Assembly (NCBI GenBank): GCA_023653785.1
Contig: JAMKCH010056823.1
Location: forward strand, 186,001 to 250,000
Direction of reading: 5' to 3'
Source: Ophioderma brevispina
Taxonomy: Eukaryota; Echinodermata; Ophiuroidea; Amphilepidida; Ophiodermatidae
Length of the DNA stretch: 64,000 nucleotides
Both the position numbers and the translations under genes were made by a program. Shown here piece after piece: positions 47,511 to 58,994 of this stretch. The stretch's first letter is position 1. Every line of letters starts with the position of its first letter. The notes beneath the pieces were generated by a model, which was not told where the DNA came from, ran no database searches, and saw nothing but the letters and a program-made list of their open reading frames with translations.

Positions 47511-47986
47511 TGCACCAAATCTTCACAAAAACACCGTTAAAATCCAGCTACAGTTGCATGAAGAACAGGGCAGGAGCATTAAATCTCATAACAATACGCT
47601 CCTCAAAAACTTTGCAAAGAAAAATGAACGCGCCGACAAACCAGGCACGCAGAATTAAAGCCGCTTTGCCCCCTACGTGGGTAAATTGCTTTAGTAAAGT
47701 CCGTATCTACAAAGCCACCATCACGCATGCGAACACATCCAAAGTCTACATCGGAATTGTTGGAAACACCTTCAAAGAAAGGTTTAACAACCATAAGAAA
47801 GCTTTCAAGCATGAAAAGTACGCAAAAGAACACTGGAAACTATCTAGTAAGTGTGGCCGCTTGAAAAAAAAAGAGCAATACCATCTACGCCTTGCGCTAC
47901 GACATTGTAAAAAAATCGAAACACCAAAAAAGCGCAAATCAGGCCAGTGCAACCTCTGCATAGAGGGAAAAGTAGCCCATAATTAA
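47510..47986 (+). pseudogene. GIY-YIG-like endonuclease domain of the Penelope-like element
   Basis: 158 open codons. Residues 1-20 (HQIFTKTPLKSSYSCMKN) are the end of the linker. IYKAT (67-71) and VYIG (79-82) correspond to the GIY and YIG strands. NTFKERFNNHKKAF (86-99) supplies the conserved Arg and His. CNLC lies near the end. In Penelope-like elements this domain nicks DNA during target-primed integration. The Cys-rich segment normally preceding GIY is not recognisable here. The copy is dead because the RT is interrupted. Confidence 0.72.
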
Positions 47987-48060
47987 AGCACAAAGACAGA
48001 GTGCTAGTAACACACGATCAGAACTCGTATCGAAATGCCGACACGACAAAAAACAAACGT

Positions 48061-48440
48061 TGCCACACTCTCGCCTTCCCTCCTTAAAAATTCCTGCGCC
48101 CGCTTTTGCATAACCCGTGATTAGCGCACACGCACAACGCGTGCCGCGTCACACAGGAATTCGGAAAAACCCGAGAAACTGCGTTTGTTTTGTTATCTAA
48201 GGGACATTTCACCGCCTGAAGGCGCCCAAGGCGTGAAACAGCCTGTAGTGAAAGTTACCCTATAACATAATCTATTTGCTCTGCGCATGCATCGAGCACT
48301 CTATTTTGGCTGCAGTGATAAACTTTTGTGTTAGTTATCACGTTTATTATATATATATATAACTATATATATATATATATTAATTTTTTATATTTTATTA
48401 TATATAGATATTATGATATATATATTAATATATAGATAAT
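48061..48440. other. Probable 3' non-coding tail of the Penelope-like element, then (AT)n
   Basis: GC-richer sequence with a CGCCTGAAGGCGCCCAAGGCG hairpin-like segment (about 48212-48232), then an interrupted (AT)n tract 48338-48440. Confidence 0.5.
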
Positions 48441-49725
48441 AGGTGTGCTAAAGGGTACGAAAGTACCCATTTTACAGTATTTGTATTTAATGGCCATAGG
48501 CATATAAAGACGAACAAGTCAATTGGAAAGAAAGAAAGATCAGAGAACAGAAGAAAGCCTCAAAAGAGCACTCGCCGGTATTTGAACCCGGGTCACTTGC
48601 GTACATCGGCAAGCTGTGATAACCTCTACACCACGAGACCACACGGCTGAGAACGACTTTGGAGGGGTGATATAGCTATTACAGTATATAGGTGGCGCCG
48701 AGGCCGGAAAGATATGTATTTACAGAGTCGGGGTGGCGTATGCGTAAAGGTAATATAGAATCATAGGTGCTAAAGGGTACGCACATTACCACATTTTTAA
48801 AGTTATTTGTATTTTAATGGCCATAGGCCGATATAAAGAAGAACAAGTCAATGGAAACAGAAAGAAAGATCAGCGAAGAAGAAAGCTCAAAAGAGCACTC
48901 GCCGGATTTGCACCGAGGTCACTGCGTACATGGCAAGCGGGATAACCATCTACACACGAGTCCCACACGGCTGCGAACGACTTTTGAGGTGATATAGCTA
49001 GACAGCTATATAGGTGGCGCGGTACAGTATATGTATTTTAACAGAGCGAGGGTGGCGCTATGCGGGAAGTTAATATAGAATCATAGTGATAAAGGGTAGC
49101 ACTTACCACATTAAAGTATTTTTATTTAATGGCCATAGGCCGAATAAAGAGAAAAAGTCAAATGGGAAAGAAAGAAAGATCAGAGAGAAGAGAAGGCCTC
49201 AAAAGAGCACTCGCCGGTTTGAACCCGGTTCACTTGCGTACATGGCAAGCGTGATAACCATCTACAACACACGTATCCAAAAACGGCATGTGAGAAGACT
49301 TTTGAGGTTGATATACGCATACAGCTATATAGGGTGGGCGCCGGGTACGATATGTATTTTAACAGAGTCGAGGGTGGCGACTATGCGGTAAGTTAATATA
49401 GAGACATAGGTGCTAAAGGGTGTCCGCACATTACCAAATTTAAGTATTTTTATTTAATGGCCATAGGCCTATAAAGAAGAACAGTCAATTGGAAAGAAAG
49501 AAGATCAGAGAAGAAGAACTCAAAAGAGCACTCGCCGGGAATTAAACCCGGGTTCACTGCGTACATGGCAAGAGTGATAACAATCTACACCACGAGTCCA
49601 CAAGGCTGAGAACGACTTTTGAGGTGATTAGCTATACAGGTATATAGGTGGCGCCGTACAGTATATGTATTTTAACAGAGTCGAGGGTGGCGCTAGGCGG
49701 TTAAGTTAATATAGAATCATATATC
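48441..49725 (-). repeat. Four tandem ~320-bp units, each with a tRNA-like core
   Basis: Units begin near 48441, 48765, 49085 and 49408 with GGTGCTAAAGGGTACGCAC. Each contains ATGGCCATAGGC, GGAAAGAAAGAAAGATCAG, a minus-strand tRNA-like segment, and GGCGCCGTACAGTATATGTA. They look like a SINE or tRNA-bearing unit expanded head to tail. Indel differences between units are frequent. Confidence 0.88.
48566..48650 (-). repeat. tRNA-like segment in the first ~320-bp unit
   Basis: The minus strand gives an A box CGTGGTGTAGAGGTTATCAC, an anticodon-like arm (CTTGC...GCAAG) and a B box GGGTTCAAATACC. The layout resembles tRNA-Val or a relative. The base before the anticodon-like triplet is not the expected U, and the acceptor arms do not pair well, so this is a tRNA-derived pseudogene. 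Equivalent segments lie at about 48890-48972, 49208-49290 and 49525-49610. Confidence 0.7.
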
Positions 49726-49740
49726 ATATATATATATATA

Positions 49741-52560
49741 AATTTCGAAGGGCTACGTCGGCCTGTATTGTAAAGTGACATAATCAAGTTGACCAAAGTC
49801 GGGTTGTAGTCGCAGGCCGTAAAAAGGCCAGAGGCAAAAGTTAACGCTATGTCGGATTATTAATCCTTGAACATGAACAAATTAGAGTCAGTAGAAACAT
49901 TCAAGAAATGGGGCTCGTCACATGGCTGGGGCCCACCAAGACTCGGTTCTGAATAGAAAAACACAGTTTTCTATCAGGCCGGCCGCGAGTCTGCGGCTGA
50001 ATGCCTGATGAAATGAAATTGAGGCCCCAGTAAATGCTGGAATGACAAAAGCGTATTCCAAGTAAACAGCGTAGAGATGCGTTGGTAGGACGCTCGTGTA
50101 TTACGAGTGACTGACGCGCATTCTGTCGCACACTCGGACCCAAGATAGGTATCGCCGAAGCTGAAAATCTTAAGAAGCACAGTAGGCCGGAAAAGTACTG
50201 GTGGAGTTCAAATGTCGGACGGTTCTGCTGACAAAGGAACATTACTCACCTGGTTAGAGAAAGGAATGCGTCGTAGTAAACATATAAAATAGTTTCAGTA
50301 CAAGTTCGAAGGATACGTTCGGCATGTATGAAAGTTGAAATAATCAAGTTGACAAAGTCGGGTTGTTGTGTAGTCGGCATGCGTAAAAGGCCAGAGGCCA
50401 ACAAGTTAAAACGCTATGCGGATAGAATCTTAATACATAACAAATAGAGTCAGTAGAAACATTCAAGAAATGATGGGATCTTCATCAGTGACTGGGGCCC
50501 ACCAAGACTCGGTTCTGAATAAAAAAACACATTTTTCTATCCCAGGCAGACGAGTCCTGCGCTGAAATGATGCAGTAAATGTGGAGACAAAAAGCGTATC
50601 CATAAACAGCGTAGAGATGCGTTTAGAGCGGCTGTGTATTACGCGGACTGACGCGCATCTGTCGCACACTCGGACACAAGTTAGGTATAAGCCGACCCGA
50701 AGCTGGAATCTTGAGAAGCACAGTAGGCCGGAAAAAAACTGGTGGAGTTCAAATGTCTGACGGTTCTGCTGACAGAGGTAACAGTTACTCACCTGGTCGA
50801 GGAAGGACTGGAGGTCCTTAGCTAAACATAAAATAGTTTCAGTATCAAAAGTGTCGAAGGGCTACGTCGGCATTAATTGTAAAGTTACTAATCAGTTGAC
50901 CAAAGTCGGGTGTTCGCATGCCGTAAAAAAGGCCGAGGCCAAAATTTAACGCAATGTCTGATCTAATCCCTTGAACCTAACAACTAGATTCAGTAGAAAC
51001 TCCAGATAGGATGGGCTCTTCAAATCAGTGCCTGGGGGGGCCAACCAAGACTCGTTTCTGAAAGTAAACACAGTTTTTCTATCCCAGGCCGACGAGTCCT
51101 GCATGAAATGTGCAGTAAATGTGGATTGACCAAAAGCGATTGCCAATTTAACACGTAGAGAAATCCGTTTTAGGGAGAGAGCTCGTGTATTTCGCGTGAC
51201 TGACGCGCATCTTCCGCACCCACTCGGCACAAGATGGTATCGCCGAAAAGCTCCTGAAATCTTGAGAGAGCACAGTAGGCCGAGAAAAATACTTGGTGGA
51301 GTTCAAATTCGCGGTTTCTGCTGACAAGGTCAACATACTACTCACTGGGTAGAGGGAGGACGGGAGTCGTAGCTAAACATAAAATAGTTTTCCAGTCCAA
51401 CGTTCGAAGGGCTACGTCGGCATGTATTGTAAGGTTACATAATCAAGTTGACCAAAAGTGGGTGTAGTCGCATGCCGTAAAAAGGCCAGAGGCCAAAAGT
51501 GTAACGCTCTTGTATTATATAATCTTGAACCTAACAAATAAGAGGTCAGTAGAACCATCCAAGAATGATGGGCTCTTCACCAGTTCCTGGGGCCCACCAA
51601 GACTCGTTTCGGAATAGAAAAACACATTGGCTATCCCCAGGCAGACGATTCCTGCGATTAAATGATGCAGTACAATGCCGGATGACAAAAGCGTATTCCA
51701 ATTAACCATCGTAAGAATGCGTTGTAGAGACGGCTCGTGTATTACGCGGACTGACGCGCATCTGTCGCACACTCGACACAAAGATAGGTATCGCCGTAAG
51801 CTGAATCTGGAAAGACACAGGTGGGGTACGGGGGCCGCAAATACTGGTGGAGTTCAAATGTCGGGACGTTTCTACTGCCTGACAAGTAACAATACTCACC
51901 TGGTAGAGGAAAGGAACTGGAGTCGTCGCTAAACATAAAAATAGTTCAGTACAAAGTTTCGAAGGGCTACGTCGGCATGTATTGTAAAGTTACATATCAA
52001 AGTTGACCAAAGTCGGGTGTAGTCGCTTGCCGTAAAAAGGCCAAGCCAAAAGTTTAACGCTATTTCGGATATAATCCTTGAACATAACAATAAAGTCAGT
52101 AGAAACATCCAAAATGATGGCTCTTCATCAGTGCCTGGGGCCCACCAAGACTCGTTTCTGAATAGAAAAACCAACAGTTTTCTATCCCAGGCAGGGACAG
52201 TCTGCGATGAAATGATGCCGTAAATGCTGGATGACAAAATCGTATTCCAAGTAAACAGAGCGTATAGAGGTGCGTTGTAGAGACGCTCGTGGATTACGCG
52301 TTACTGACGCGCATCTGTCGTACGCGCGACACAAGATAGGTATCCGCCGAAGCTGAACTCTTGAGAAGCACAGTAGGCCGAAAAATACTGGTGGAGTTAA
52401 ACAAATGTAGGACGTTTCTGCTTGACCATGTAACATACTTCACCTGGTAGCGGAAGGACGGAGGCGTAGCTTAACATAAAATATTTTAAGTACAAAGTGA
52501 AGGGCTACGTCGGCATGTCTTGTAAAAGTACATAATCAATGACCAAAGTCGGGTGTAGTC
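49741..52560 (+). repeat. ~550-bp satellite, five units plus a partial
   Basis: Units begin GAAGGGCTACGTCGGCATGT at about 49747, 50308, 50856, 51406, 51961 and 52500. Constant landmarks are GGCCCACCAAGACTCG, TTTCTATCCCAGGCAGACGA, GACTGACGCGCATCTGTCGC and ACTGGTGGAGTTCAAATGTC. ORFs on the minus strand recur only patchily because of indels and have no known domain. The left edge is an (AT)n tract (49720-49740). Confidence 0.92.
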
Positions 52561-53284
52561 GGGGATAGAAACTGTGTTTTCTATTCATAACGATCTTGGT
52601 GGGCCCCACACTGATGAAGAGCCCATATTTCTTGGATGTTTTCTACTGACTCTTATTTGTTAGTTCAAGATATATCCCCATAGCGTTACACTTTTGGCCT
52701 CTGGCCTTTTTTACGGCATGCGACTACACCCTACGTTGTCAACTTGAATTATGTAACTTACAATACATGCCGACGTAGCCCTTCGAACTTTGTACTGAAA
52801 CTCTTTTATGTTTAGCTCGACTCCAGTCCTTTCCTCTTCCAGGTGAGTACTGTTACCTCTGTCATCAGAACCTCCACATTTGAACTCCACCAGTATTGTT
52901 CCGGCCTACTGTGCTTCTCAAGATTTCAGCTTCGGCGATACCTAGCTTGTGTCCGAGTGTGCGACGGATGCGCGTCAGTCCACGCGTACTACACGAGCGT
53001 CTTCACAAAGCATCTCTACGCTCTTTACTTGGAATACGCGTTTGTCATCCAGCTTTTACTGCATCTTTCATCGCAGGACTCTTCTGCCTGGGATAGAAAC
53101 TGTGTTTTTCTATTCAGAAACGAGTTTTGGTGGGCCCCAGGCACGGATGAAGAGCCCATCATTTCTTGGAATGTTTCTACTGACTCTTATTGTTATTTCA
53201 GATTATATCCGACATAAGCGATTACACTTTTGGCCCACTGCCTATTACTGGCATGCGACTACACCCGACTTTGATCAACTTGAT
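52561..53284 (-). repeat. Inverted continuation of the 550-bp satellite
   Basis: From 52561 the same unit runs in the opposite direction for about 1.3 copies (CGAGTTTTGGTGGGCCCC, CCGACGTAGCCCTTCG). It ends at an (AT)n tract (53284-53310). The array is therefore a head-to-head structure closed by AT microsatellites. Confidence 0.9.
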
Positions 53285-53310
53285 TATATATATATATAGA
53301 TATTATATAA

Positions 53311-54466
53311 TATATGGGGAATATGGGAATATTCAATCATACTGCTGATAGTCTGGTTGCGCTTGTAAGGCATTCCTTTGAGCAGCCACCTAATGAAGCG
53401 AAATGATTGTGAGCGATTTCTTGAAGTTCGTCGTAATAATAATTGTCAACCCGCTGTGAGCCTGTTTACGGGTGATAAGCAACATAATATATAAAAACTG
53501 GTTCTTATTAATTATTATTATTATTAGTTATGAAGTCAAAATAGGTTCAAGGTCACTACGGGATAAAATTTCCAGATTCTTTCCAAGATTCAAGATTCAT
53601 TTATTCAGCAGTAACATTCGTACGTGACAGAAATGTAATACAGTATATCATAGTAATAATACAATAACCTGAAGTATCAATTATAAACTAAGATGAGCAG
53701 GTGCGGAATATGATATGCTATTACAGTAATGGACACCCCGATAGGCTTATAGTTTATTACTGGCCCTGTAACCCATAAAGTAAAATATACTCATATTACA
53801 ATAATATTACAATTAATGACACAAGTAAGGGAGATATAAAATATTACATAGTAAATATACATAACCAAGAAAACAAACAATATAATTTAACCTAAACAGA
53901 CATTAGCGGGAATACAGATACGGGAATGGACAAGAAGACAGACTTTCAACCATATCTGGCTGAGGTAATCAAAACTATTGCTAATGAGGAAGCCGCTCTT
54001 TGAAGATGTCGCGTTGCTACACACCGTACGGAAGTGGAATAGAAATGAGATGAAGACTAAAGTGAGGAGAATAGGACTTGGGAGTAATTTTACTAAGCAT
54101 TTAATTAGTTTGTTCTAAAAACGGTGTGAAATTGTTGATCTAATGTGTAGTGGCCAAAAACTAACTACAGAGTGAATAAAAATTGACCTCGGACTGTGAG
54201 CGGCATTTTGCATTTAAGTAATATATCCCTCTACACACCTGGCATCATCTGAAAGCTTCTTTAATATGCAACAGAGATCATTTTAATCGGTTAGGTATAT
54301 GTCAATCTACAGTCTTTTGAATCAAGTAGTCAGTTTTTGTGCACTGTCCAAAGGATTTACTTTTAAAATTTACATGTAATATTTTGCTCAACCGGGGTAT
54401 AATATTAACAATATTTTTTGTAAAAAAATAATTTTAAGCTGTGGAGTATATTTAAAAAAAAAGGTT
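53311..54466. other. AT-rich DNA, probable minus-strand LINE 3' tail
   Basis: A TTCAAGATTCATTTATTC phrase at about 53588-53605 reads, on the minus strand, as a GAATAAATGAATCTTGAA tail common at non-LTR retrotransposon 3' ends. No RT is recognisable next to it. A (TTA)n tract lies at 53506-53525. Confidence 0.4.
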
Positions 54467-54813
54467 TACAGGCTGTCCCAAAAAGTTTTAGGCATTCCAA
54501 ACTGAAGTTATCATGAGGTTTCTTGAACGTGTTAATTTCGCTTAGTGAGCAGGTTGCAACAAAATCTTCCAAATGCTCTACTGAGGTAATCCTGTCGTTT
54601 TATTTTCTTCCTTTACACCTCTTTACTATTTTCAGTGTATGAGAGACCAGTGTTAGAGACTACAGAGTAGTGAGATACCTGACAGCGTGCCAACATTTCT
54701 CCAATATCTAAAAAGGTGACCGTAGTGATCCCAGCATTTACTGTCCTGTTTTTCTTACGTTCATCTGCAGTAACACTTTGACACATTGGTGCACATAGCG
54801 GAATTATGCACAT
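54467..54813 (-). pseudogene. Tc1/mariner-like relic (terminus and possible N-terminal fragment)
   Basis: TACAGGCTGTCCCAAAAAGT (54467 on) is a mariner-style terminus. On the minus strand from 54813, SVTADERKKN...GITTV...VSHYSVVSNT resembles the N-terminal helix-turn-helix of Tc1-type transposases. The match is loose and no catalytic triad is present. Confidence 0.35.
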
Positions 54814-55000
54814 GGTTTATGCAGATGACACACAACTGTATTTATTACTGCAGTCATCCAAGACATCTGAAGCTATGAACAAATTGGAAAGTTGTATCTC
54901 TGATGTAATATCTCGTGCCATCACACATAGGCTTATGTTGAAAGATTCGAAGACGGAGATTGTGCACTTTATTTCTAAGCATCGCGCGCCTTCCAGCTAA
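54806..55000 (+). pseudogene. LINE reverse transcriptase fragment
   Basis: 65 codons: MHMVYADDTQLYLLLQSSKT contains the RT catalytic YADD box, followed by NKLESCISDV and RLMLKDSKTEIVHF. This is the palm-to-thumb stretch of CR1/L2-like non-LTR retrotransposons. Sequence to about 55200 may continue it in other frames. Confidence 0.8.
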
Positions 55001-55356
55001 TGAAAAATCACATTATTAAAATTGCAGGCTCTGCGTCGTTTGGAATCTACACTGTTACTCATAAAGTTGGAATTAATATTTTTAGCACTTTTTATGGAAT
55101 GATTCTTACAGTGTGAGTTATTTATGATAGCTAGGGGGTATATCACCACATTACTTGAATGATCAGTCTCTTCCGAACATATCACCATGAACTTAGTCCA
55201 CAATTAACCCTTCACGAACTGTGTCCTTAGCCTGAAAGGAAAAGGGGGTATTTGAATAGCAGATTTAAGGATTTTGTTACAAGTTTTTCATATCCGTCAT
55301 TTTACATATAACACATTTTTGGGTGATTTCATGCATCGAAATGCTCAATAGTAGTT

Positions 55357-55602
55357 TTAAATGTCAATGTAAGATCGAGTATGGCCACTCCTGGCATGAA
55401 ACAGTGCGTCAAGACGTCGCATCATACTGTCCACAAGGTTGTTTATAATGTCAATGGGCAGAGCGCCCCACTCATTGGTCAGAGGCTGAGCTAAGTCTTG
55501 TAGTGTTAGAGGAAGATTGTCCCTGTAATTGATGGCTAGGCCCGAAGGCATCCCAGCATGCTCGATAGGGTTCAAATCAGAGGAGCAAGGAAGCCATGGT
55601 AT
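55357..55602 (-). pseudogene. Tc1/mariner transposase C-terminal fragment
   Basis: Minus-strand frame: LPCSSDLNPIEHAGM, then LPLTLQDLAQPLTNEWGALP and SMMRRLDALFHARSGHTRS, then stop. SDLNPIEH contains the third acidic residue of the DDE/D triad. The rest matches the Tc1-type C-terminal tail closely. The N-terminal two thirds are missing: at 55602 the sequence switches to a plus-strand LINE, as if the LINE inserted into or replaced the transposon. Confidence 0.85.
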
Positions 55603-56360
55603 CTGATGTTTCTGAAACCCCTCCTCCTGTGTATAACTGTTCGTCTCATATTTCTCATTGCAGTTGTTCCAGCGAAGACATCCATTTACTCATTAGGAAG
55701 CTTAAAAACACTTCTGCTGCCGGGGTGGATGGTATCACCAGCTTGATGCTCAAGAGAACTGCATATACTGTTTCCCCAATTTTGTCTGACTTTTTCAACC
55801 TTAGCCTTTCTACTGGTCGCATACCTGATGCCTGGAAGCTATCTCGTGTTATCCCTGTTTTCAAGTCTGGCGACCCTCATGCCGTGTCTAACTACAGAAC
55901 CATCTCTCTTCAACCCATTTGCTGTAAGCTTCTTGAAAAGATCATACATGGCTCTATCCTACAACACCTCAATGTCAACAACATCCTCACCGACAGACAA
56001 TTTGGATTCTTGCCCAAGTCTTCCACTTCCGATGCTTTGACCACTGCCCTCCATGAATGGTATGACCACCTGGAAGGTCGCAAAAGCATTGCCATGGCGC
56101 TGCTTGATCTGTCCAAGGCTTTTGACCGTATACCGCATCGTCCTCTACTTCTTAAGCTTCATGCTATTGGTATTACCGGTCCACTTCTTTCTTGGTTTAG
56201 GTCTTACCTTTCTGGCAGAACTCAGCTAGTTGCTGTTCATGGTGTTGACTCCAATCCTGTCCCTGTTCTTTCTGGTGTTCCCCAGGGCTCTGTCTTGGGT
56301 CCACTCCTCTTTCTAATCTATGTTAATGATCTTAGCCTTGCCTCATTTTTCTCCAAATAG
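55596..56360 (+). pseudogene. LINE (CR1/jockey-group) reverse transcriptase, 5' part
   Basis: 254 open codons. GVDGITSLMLK (aa 43-53), VIPVFKSGDPHAVSNYRTIS (85-104), RQFGFLPKSST (134-144), MALLDLSKAFDRIPH (167-181, first catalytic Asp) and LSGVPQGSVLGPLLFLIYVN (225-244) appear in canonical order. The Arg-Thr-Ile-Ser box normally reads Arg-Pro-Ile-Ser. The endonuclease and gag-like ORF are absent (5' truncation, typical of LINE copies). The frame ends at 56360, just before the YADD box, because of a one-base slip in a T run (about 56347-56351). Confidence 0.92.
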
Positions 56361-57195
56361 TTCTCTTGTTCTATATGCAGATGATACCACCATCTTTAAA
56401 CCCATCGATGTTCCTTCTGATTTGGTTGATTTTCAGTCTGATATAAACTCCATTCATGACTGGTTCCGTCTGAATCATCTCACTGCCAATGCTTCTAAAA
56501 CTAAGTTCATGATCATCTCCACAAAGAAGGATCCTTTTCCAGATGTTGCTCTGACTCTCAACAACCAGCCCATTGAACGGGTTTCTTCTGCGAAATTCCT
56601 TGGCATTCATCTCACTGACAAACTTTCTTGGAATCTTCATGTCGAACACATTTGCAAGACAATTGGCTTCATTCACAGGTCCTTTCACTCAGCTCCCATC
56701 AACACACGCCGCACGTTATACCTCGCCCTGATCCGCCCCATCCTTGAATACGCCTCTATCACCTGGCATCCGCTTAACAAGACGCTGACTAATAGGATTG
56801 AGTCCACCCAGAGGTTTGCTTGTCGCGTCATCTTGCAGCAATTGAAGTTGTCCCATGATGAGCTTCTCTTGAAATCTAATTTGCCAACTCTTGCTAAGCG
56901 CCGTGACGTTTCCAGTCTCTGTCATTTGTTCAAAATCTTCCATGGTTTGTGTTCATCTCCCAACCCTTACAGACCTCATCCCCGCACTAGCCTGCGTCAC
57001 CTTAATTCCTGTGCGGTTGACCCCCCCCCCCCCCTTTTTGCCGCCTATCTCTTTCAAAGACATCATTTTGTCCGTACGTTCCTTCACTCTGGAATTACCT
57101 ACCTGAAGCCATTGTCAAGTCCACTTCCCTCCAAGCCTTCAAATTGGCTGTCCAATCCCACCTCTTCTAGCCCATTCTTTTGTGTCTTTCTCTAG
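56361..57195 (+). pseudogene. LINE reverse transcriptase, 3' part (next frame)
   Basis: Continues directly from the previous entry in another frame: LVLYADDTTIF (catalytic YADD), then DWFRLNHLTANASKTKFMII (thumb), SAKFLGIHLTDKLSW, HICKTIGFIHRSFH, LALIRPILEYASITWHP and RIESTQRFACRVI, all CR1/jockey-type C-terminal landmarks. A poly-C run near 57010-57023 breaks the frame again. The C-terminal LPEAIVKSTSLQAFK is read in a third frame. No poly-A or simple tail was identified. Coding content is well preserved, so the copy is relatively young or the breaks are partly homopolymer errors. Confidence 0.9.
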
Positions 57196-57410
57196 CTTTT
57201 GTTTTGCTTCTTTAGTCTGTTGGCATGTTTTGTATTTGTGTTTTTCTTTTTTGTATCGTTTTTGATTTTGGTGTATGTAGGCATCCCTTTAATTTATTGT
57301 TAGATCAATATTGGGTTTGCCTGGCATGTTCGCCGAATGTTATTAGGGGTGGGCATATGACCACTTTTTTTCAAAACGAGTAGATTCGTTGGCCATTTTG
57401 GCTGCCAAAA

Positions 57411-58140
57411 TGAATCTGATAAGCATTTTCATATTAAATGAATTTTGATGGTGGTTCCATGGATTTTAAATTTTGCATGTAAAGTCAATGGGGAAATTTT
57501 GCAATTTTAGACATTACTTAAAAAAACAATGTTATTCTCAACCTATTTTGTCAGAAACTCACACACAGATGACTTCGTATATTCTATAAATATTGGCAAA
57601 GGAAAAATATAATAATATTTTTCTGAATTGCGAAGGGATTCAATTTAACTAAAATGTATATTGGGTGCAAAGCCATGAATAGAATAGCCATTGAGCCAGT
57701 AGACTTACAAAAGGACATAAGAAAGTTCATTGCACCACTGGCTGGCATGCTTCAGTAAACTCTTTTGTATAACATAAAATCAATTATACTTGTATTGAGC
57801 CTCACAAACAATGATACAATGGTGTTTCTTCCGGATGTTCTTTGGAAGTCTTCTGATTGAAAGGCTATTCTATTTACGGCTTTGCACCCTACAATACAAT
57901 TTTGTAAAATTGAAAAACCAGCATTTTCAATATTTTAAAATATTATATTTTTCTTTGCAAATATTTATAGAATAGACAGAGCATCTGGGTGGAGTTTTGG
58001 ACAAAATAGGTTGAGAAGAAACATTGCTTTTTGAAGTTATGTATAAATTGAAAAAATTCTCCATGACTTTACATGCAAAGTTAAAATCCATGGACACCAC
58101 CATCAAAATTCATTTATAGGAAAATGCTTATCGATTCGCT
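57411..58140. mobile_element. 730-bp foldback element
   Basis: Arms of about 280 bp: TGATAAGCATTTTCATATTA on the left is mirrored by TAGGAAAATGCTTATCGATT on the right; further in, TATAGAATAGAC... and TTTGCACCCTA/GGGTGCAAAGCC pair. No ORF. It lies exactly between the plus-strand LINE and the minus-strand LINE remnant. Confidence 0.83.
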
Positions 58141-58149
58141 GAAAGCAAA

Positions 58150-58990
58150 TTAAAAGTACCGGTACCAGCAAAAAACAAGCCAATCAAAAATGCTACTGTG
58201 AAACAGGATGAGAATTTAAAGCAATTTCTTAAAACTATCACTGAATCAGCCTGTAGGATGTGGAACAGCAGATTGTTCCATAATTTTGGTGCGGCAAGTG
58301 AGAAGGCTGCTGAATGGAGACATTGTGGACCAGTTTTGGTCAGAAAGACGAGTAAAGTCTGAAGCTGAGCGAAAGACCAGAAAACAAGTTTGATGGTAAA
58401 GACTAACGCATGATGCAAGATAGGCTGAAGCATATCCATTTAGGCATTTTGTCAACACGTACAAACGGTCTTGTAAAGAAAAACGCTCTCTCACCGGAAG
58501 CCATGAAGTTAGTTCCTTACAAATTGCTAGCATGGTTCCATTTATTTGATGATGAGAACATGAGCTGGGAGCCCAGTTCTGAAGATGCGATCAGAGTTTG
58601 TTGAGGTGAGGAAGGGTGCTCAAAGCAAGAGGGAATTTCCATAATCCATCCTTGAAAGAACAAAGTGGTCACACCATACTATTGAAGGTGTAAATAAAAA
58701 AAAAAAACCGAATCGGGTGATTTGGTAGGGTAAGTCAAAGAACTGGAAAGAGATGTTATCTGAGTGGACATTGCCCAAATGTCATCATACAAGATGATGC
58801 CCGATTTCTTACAGTTCGTGAAGGATTAATATTTTCACACCCACTTGGAGATGTACACTTGGCATCAGCCGTCTAAAATGATGGAAAGTAGCCACAAAGA
58901 ATTAAGTTTTTTATTATCAGTGTTTTTAGATAATTGTTATCCGGTCATCCAAGAGCGGATTTCATTTATGCAATCCTTAAGTGCAGCAAG
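58150..58990 (-). pseudogene. LINE (CR1/L2-like) C-terminal fragment
   Basis: Minus strand, several frames: ALKDCINEIRSWMT (about 58985-58940), SRMDYGNSLL, SWLPVRERFSLQDRLYVLTK, NGYASAYLASCVSLYH and FSLAAPKLWNNLLFHI. These are the thumb and C-terminal landmarks of CR1/L2-like elements. The catalytic core of the same orientation lies at 59868-60330, separated by repeat copy B. Multiple frameshifts. Confidence 0.78.
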
Positions 58991-58994
58991 GAAG

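Larger units (their letters stand above)
46744..48060 (+). mobile_element. Penelope-like retroelement, 5'-truncated and broken
   Basis: After an (AT)n tract the sequence encodes, in shifting frames, an RT fragment, an IIWFNP-type linker and a GIY-YIG-like domain in the order typical of Penelope-like elements. A C-terminal RTRIEMPTRQ trace lies past 47986. The 5' RT half is absent. Confidence 0.7.

Noticed and set aside
49901..53299. Recurring minus/plus ORFs (PTFELHQYFSGLLCF type) as a tandem gene family
   Set aside because: The open frame is not maintained between units, starts and stops shift with indels, and no domain is visible; better explained as satellite.
55205..58832. Inverted TTAACCCTTCACGAACTGT / ACAGTTCGTGAAGGATTAA pair as TIRs of one large transposon
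   Set aside because: The right copy falls inside the minus-strand LINE remnant and the match stops after about 19-20 bp, so a shared LINE segment or chance is more likely.
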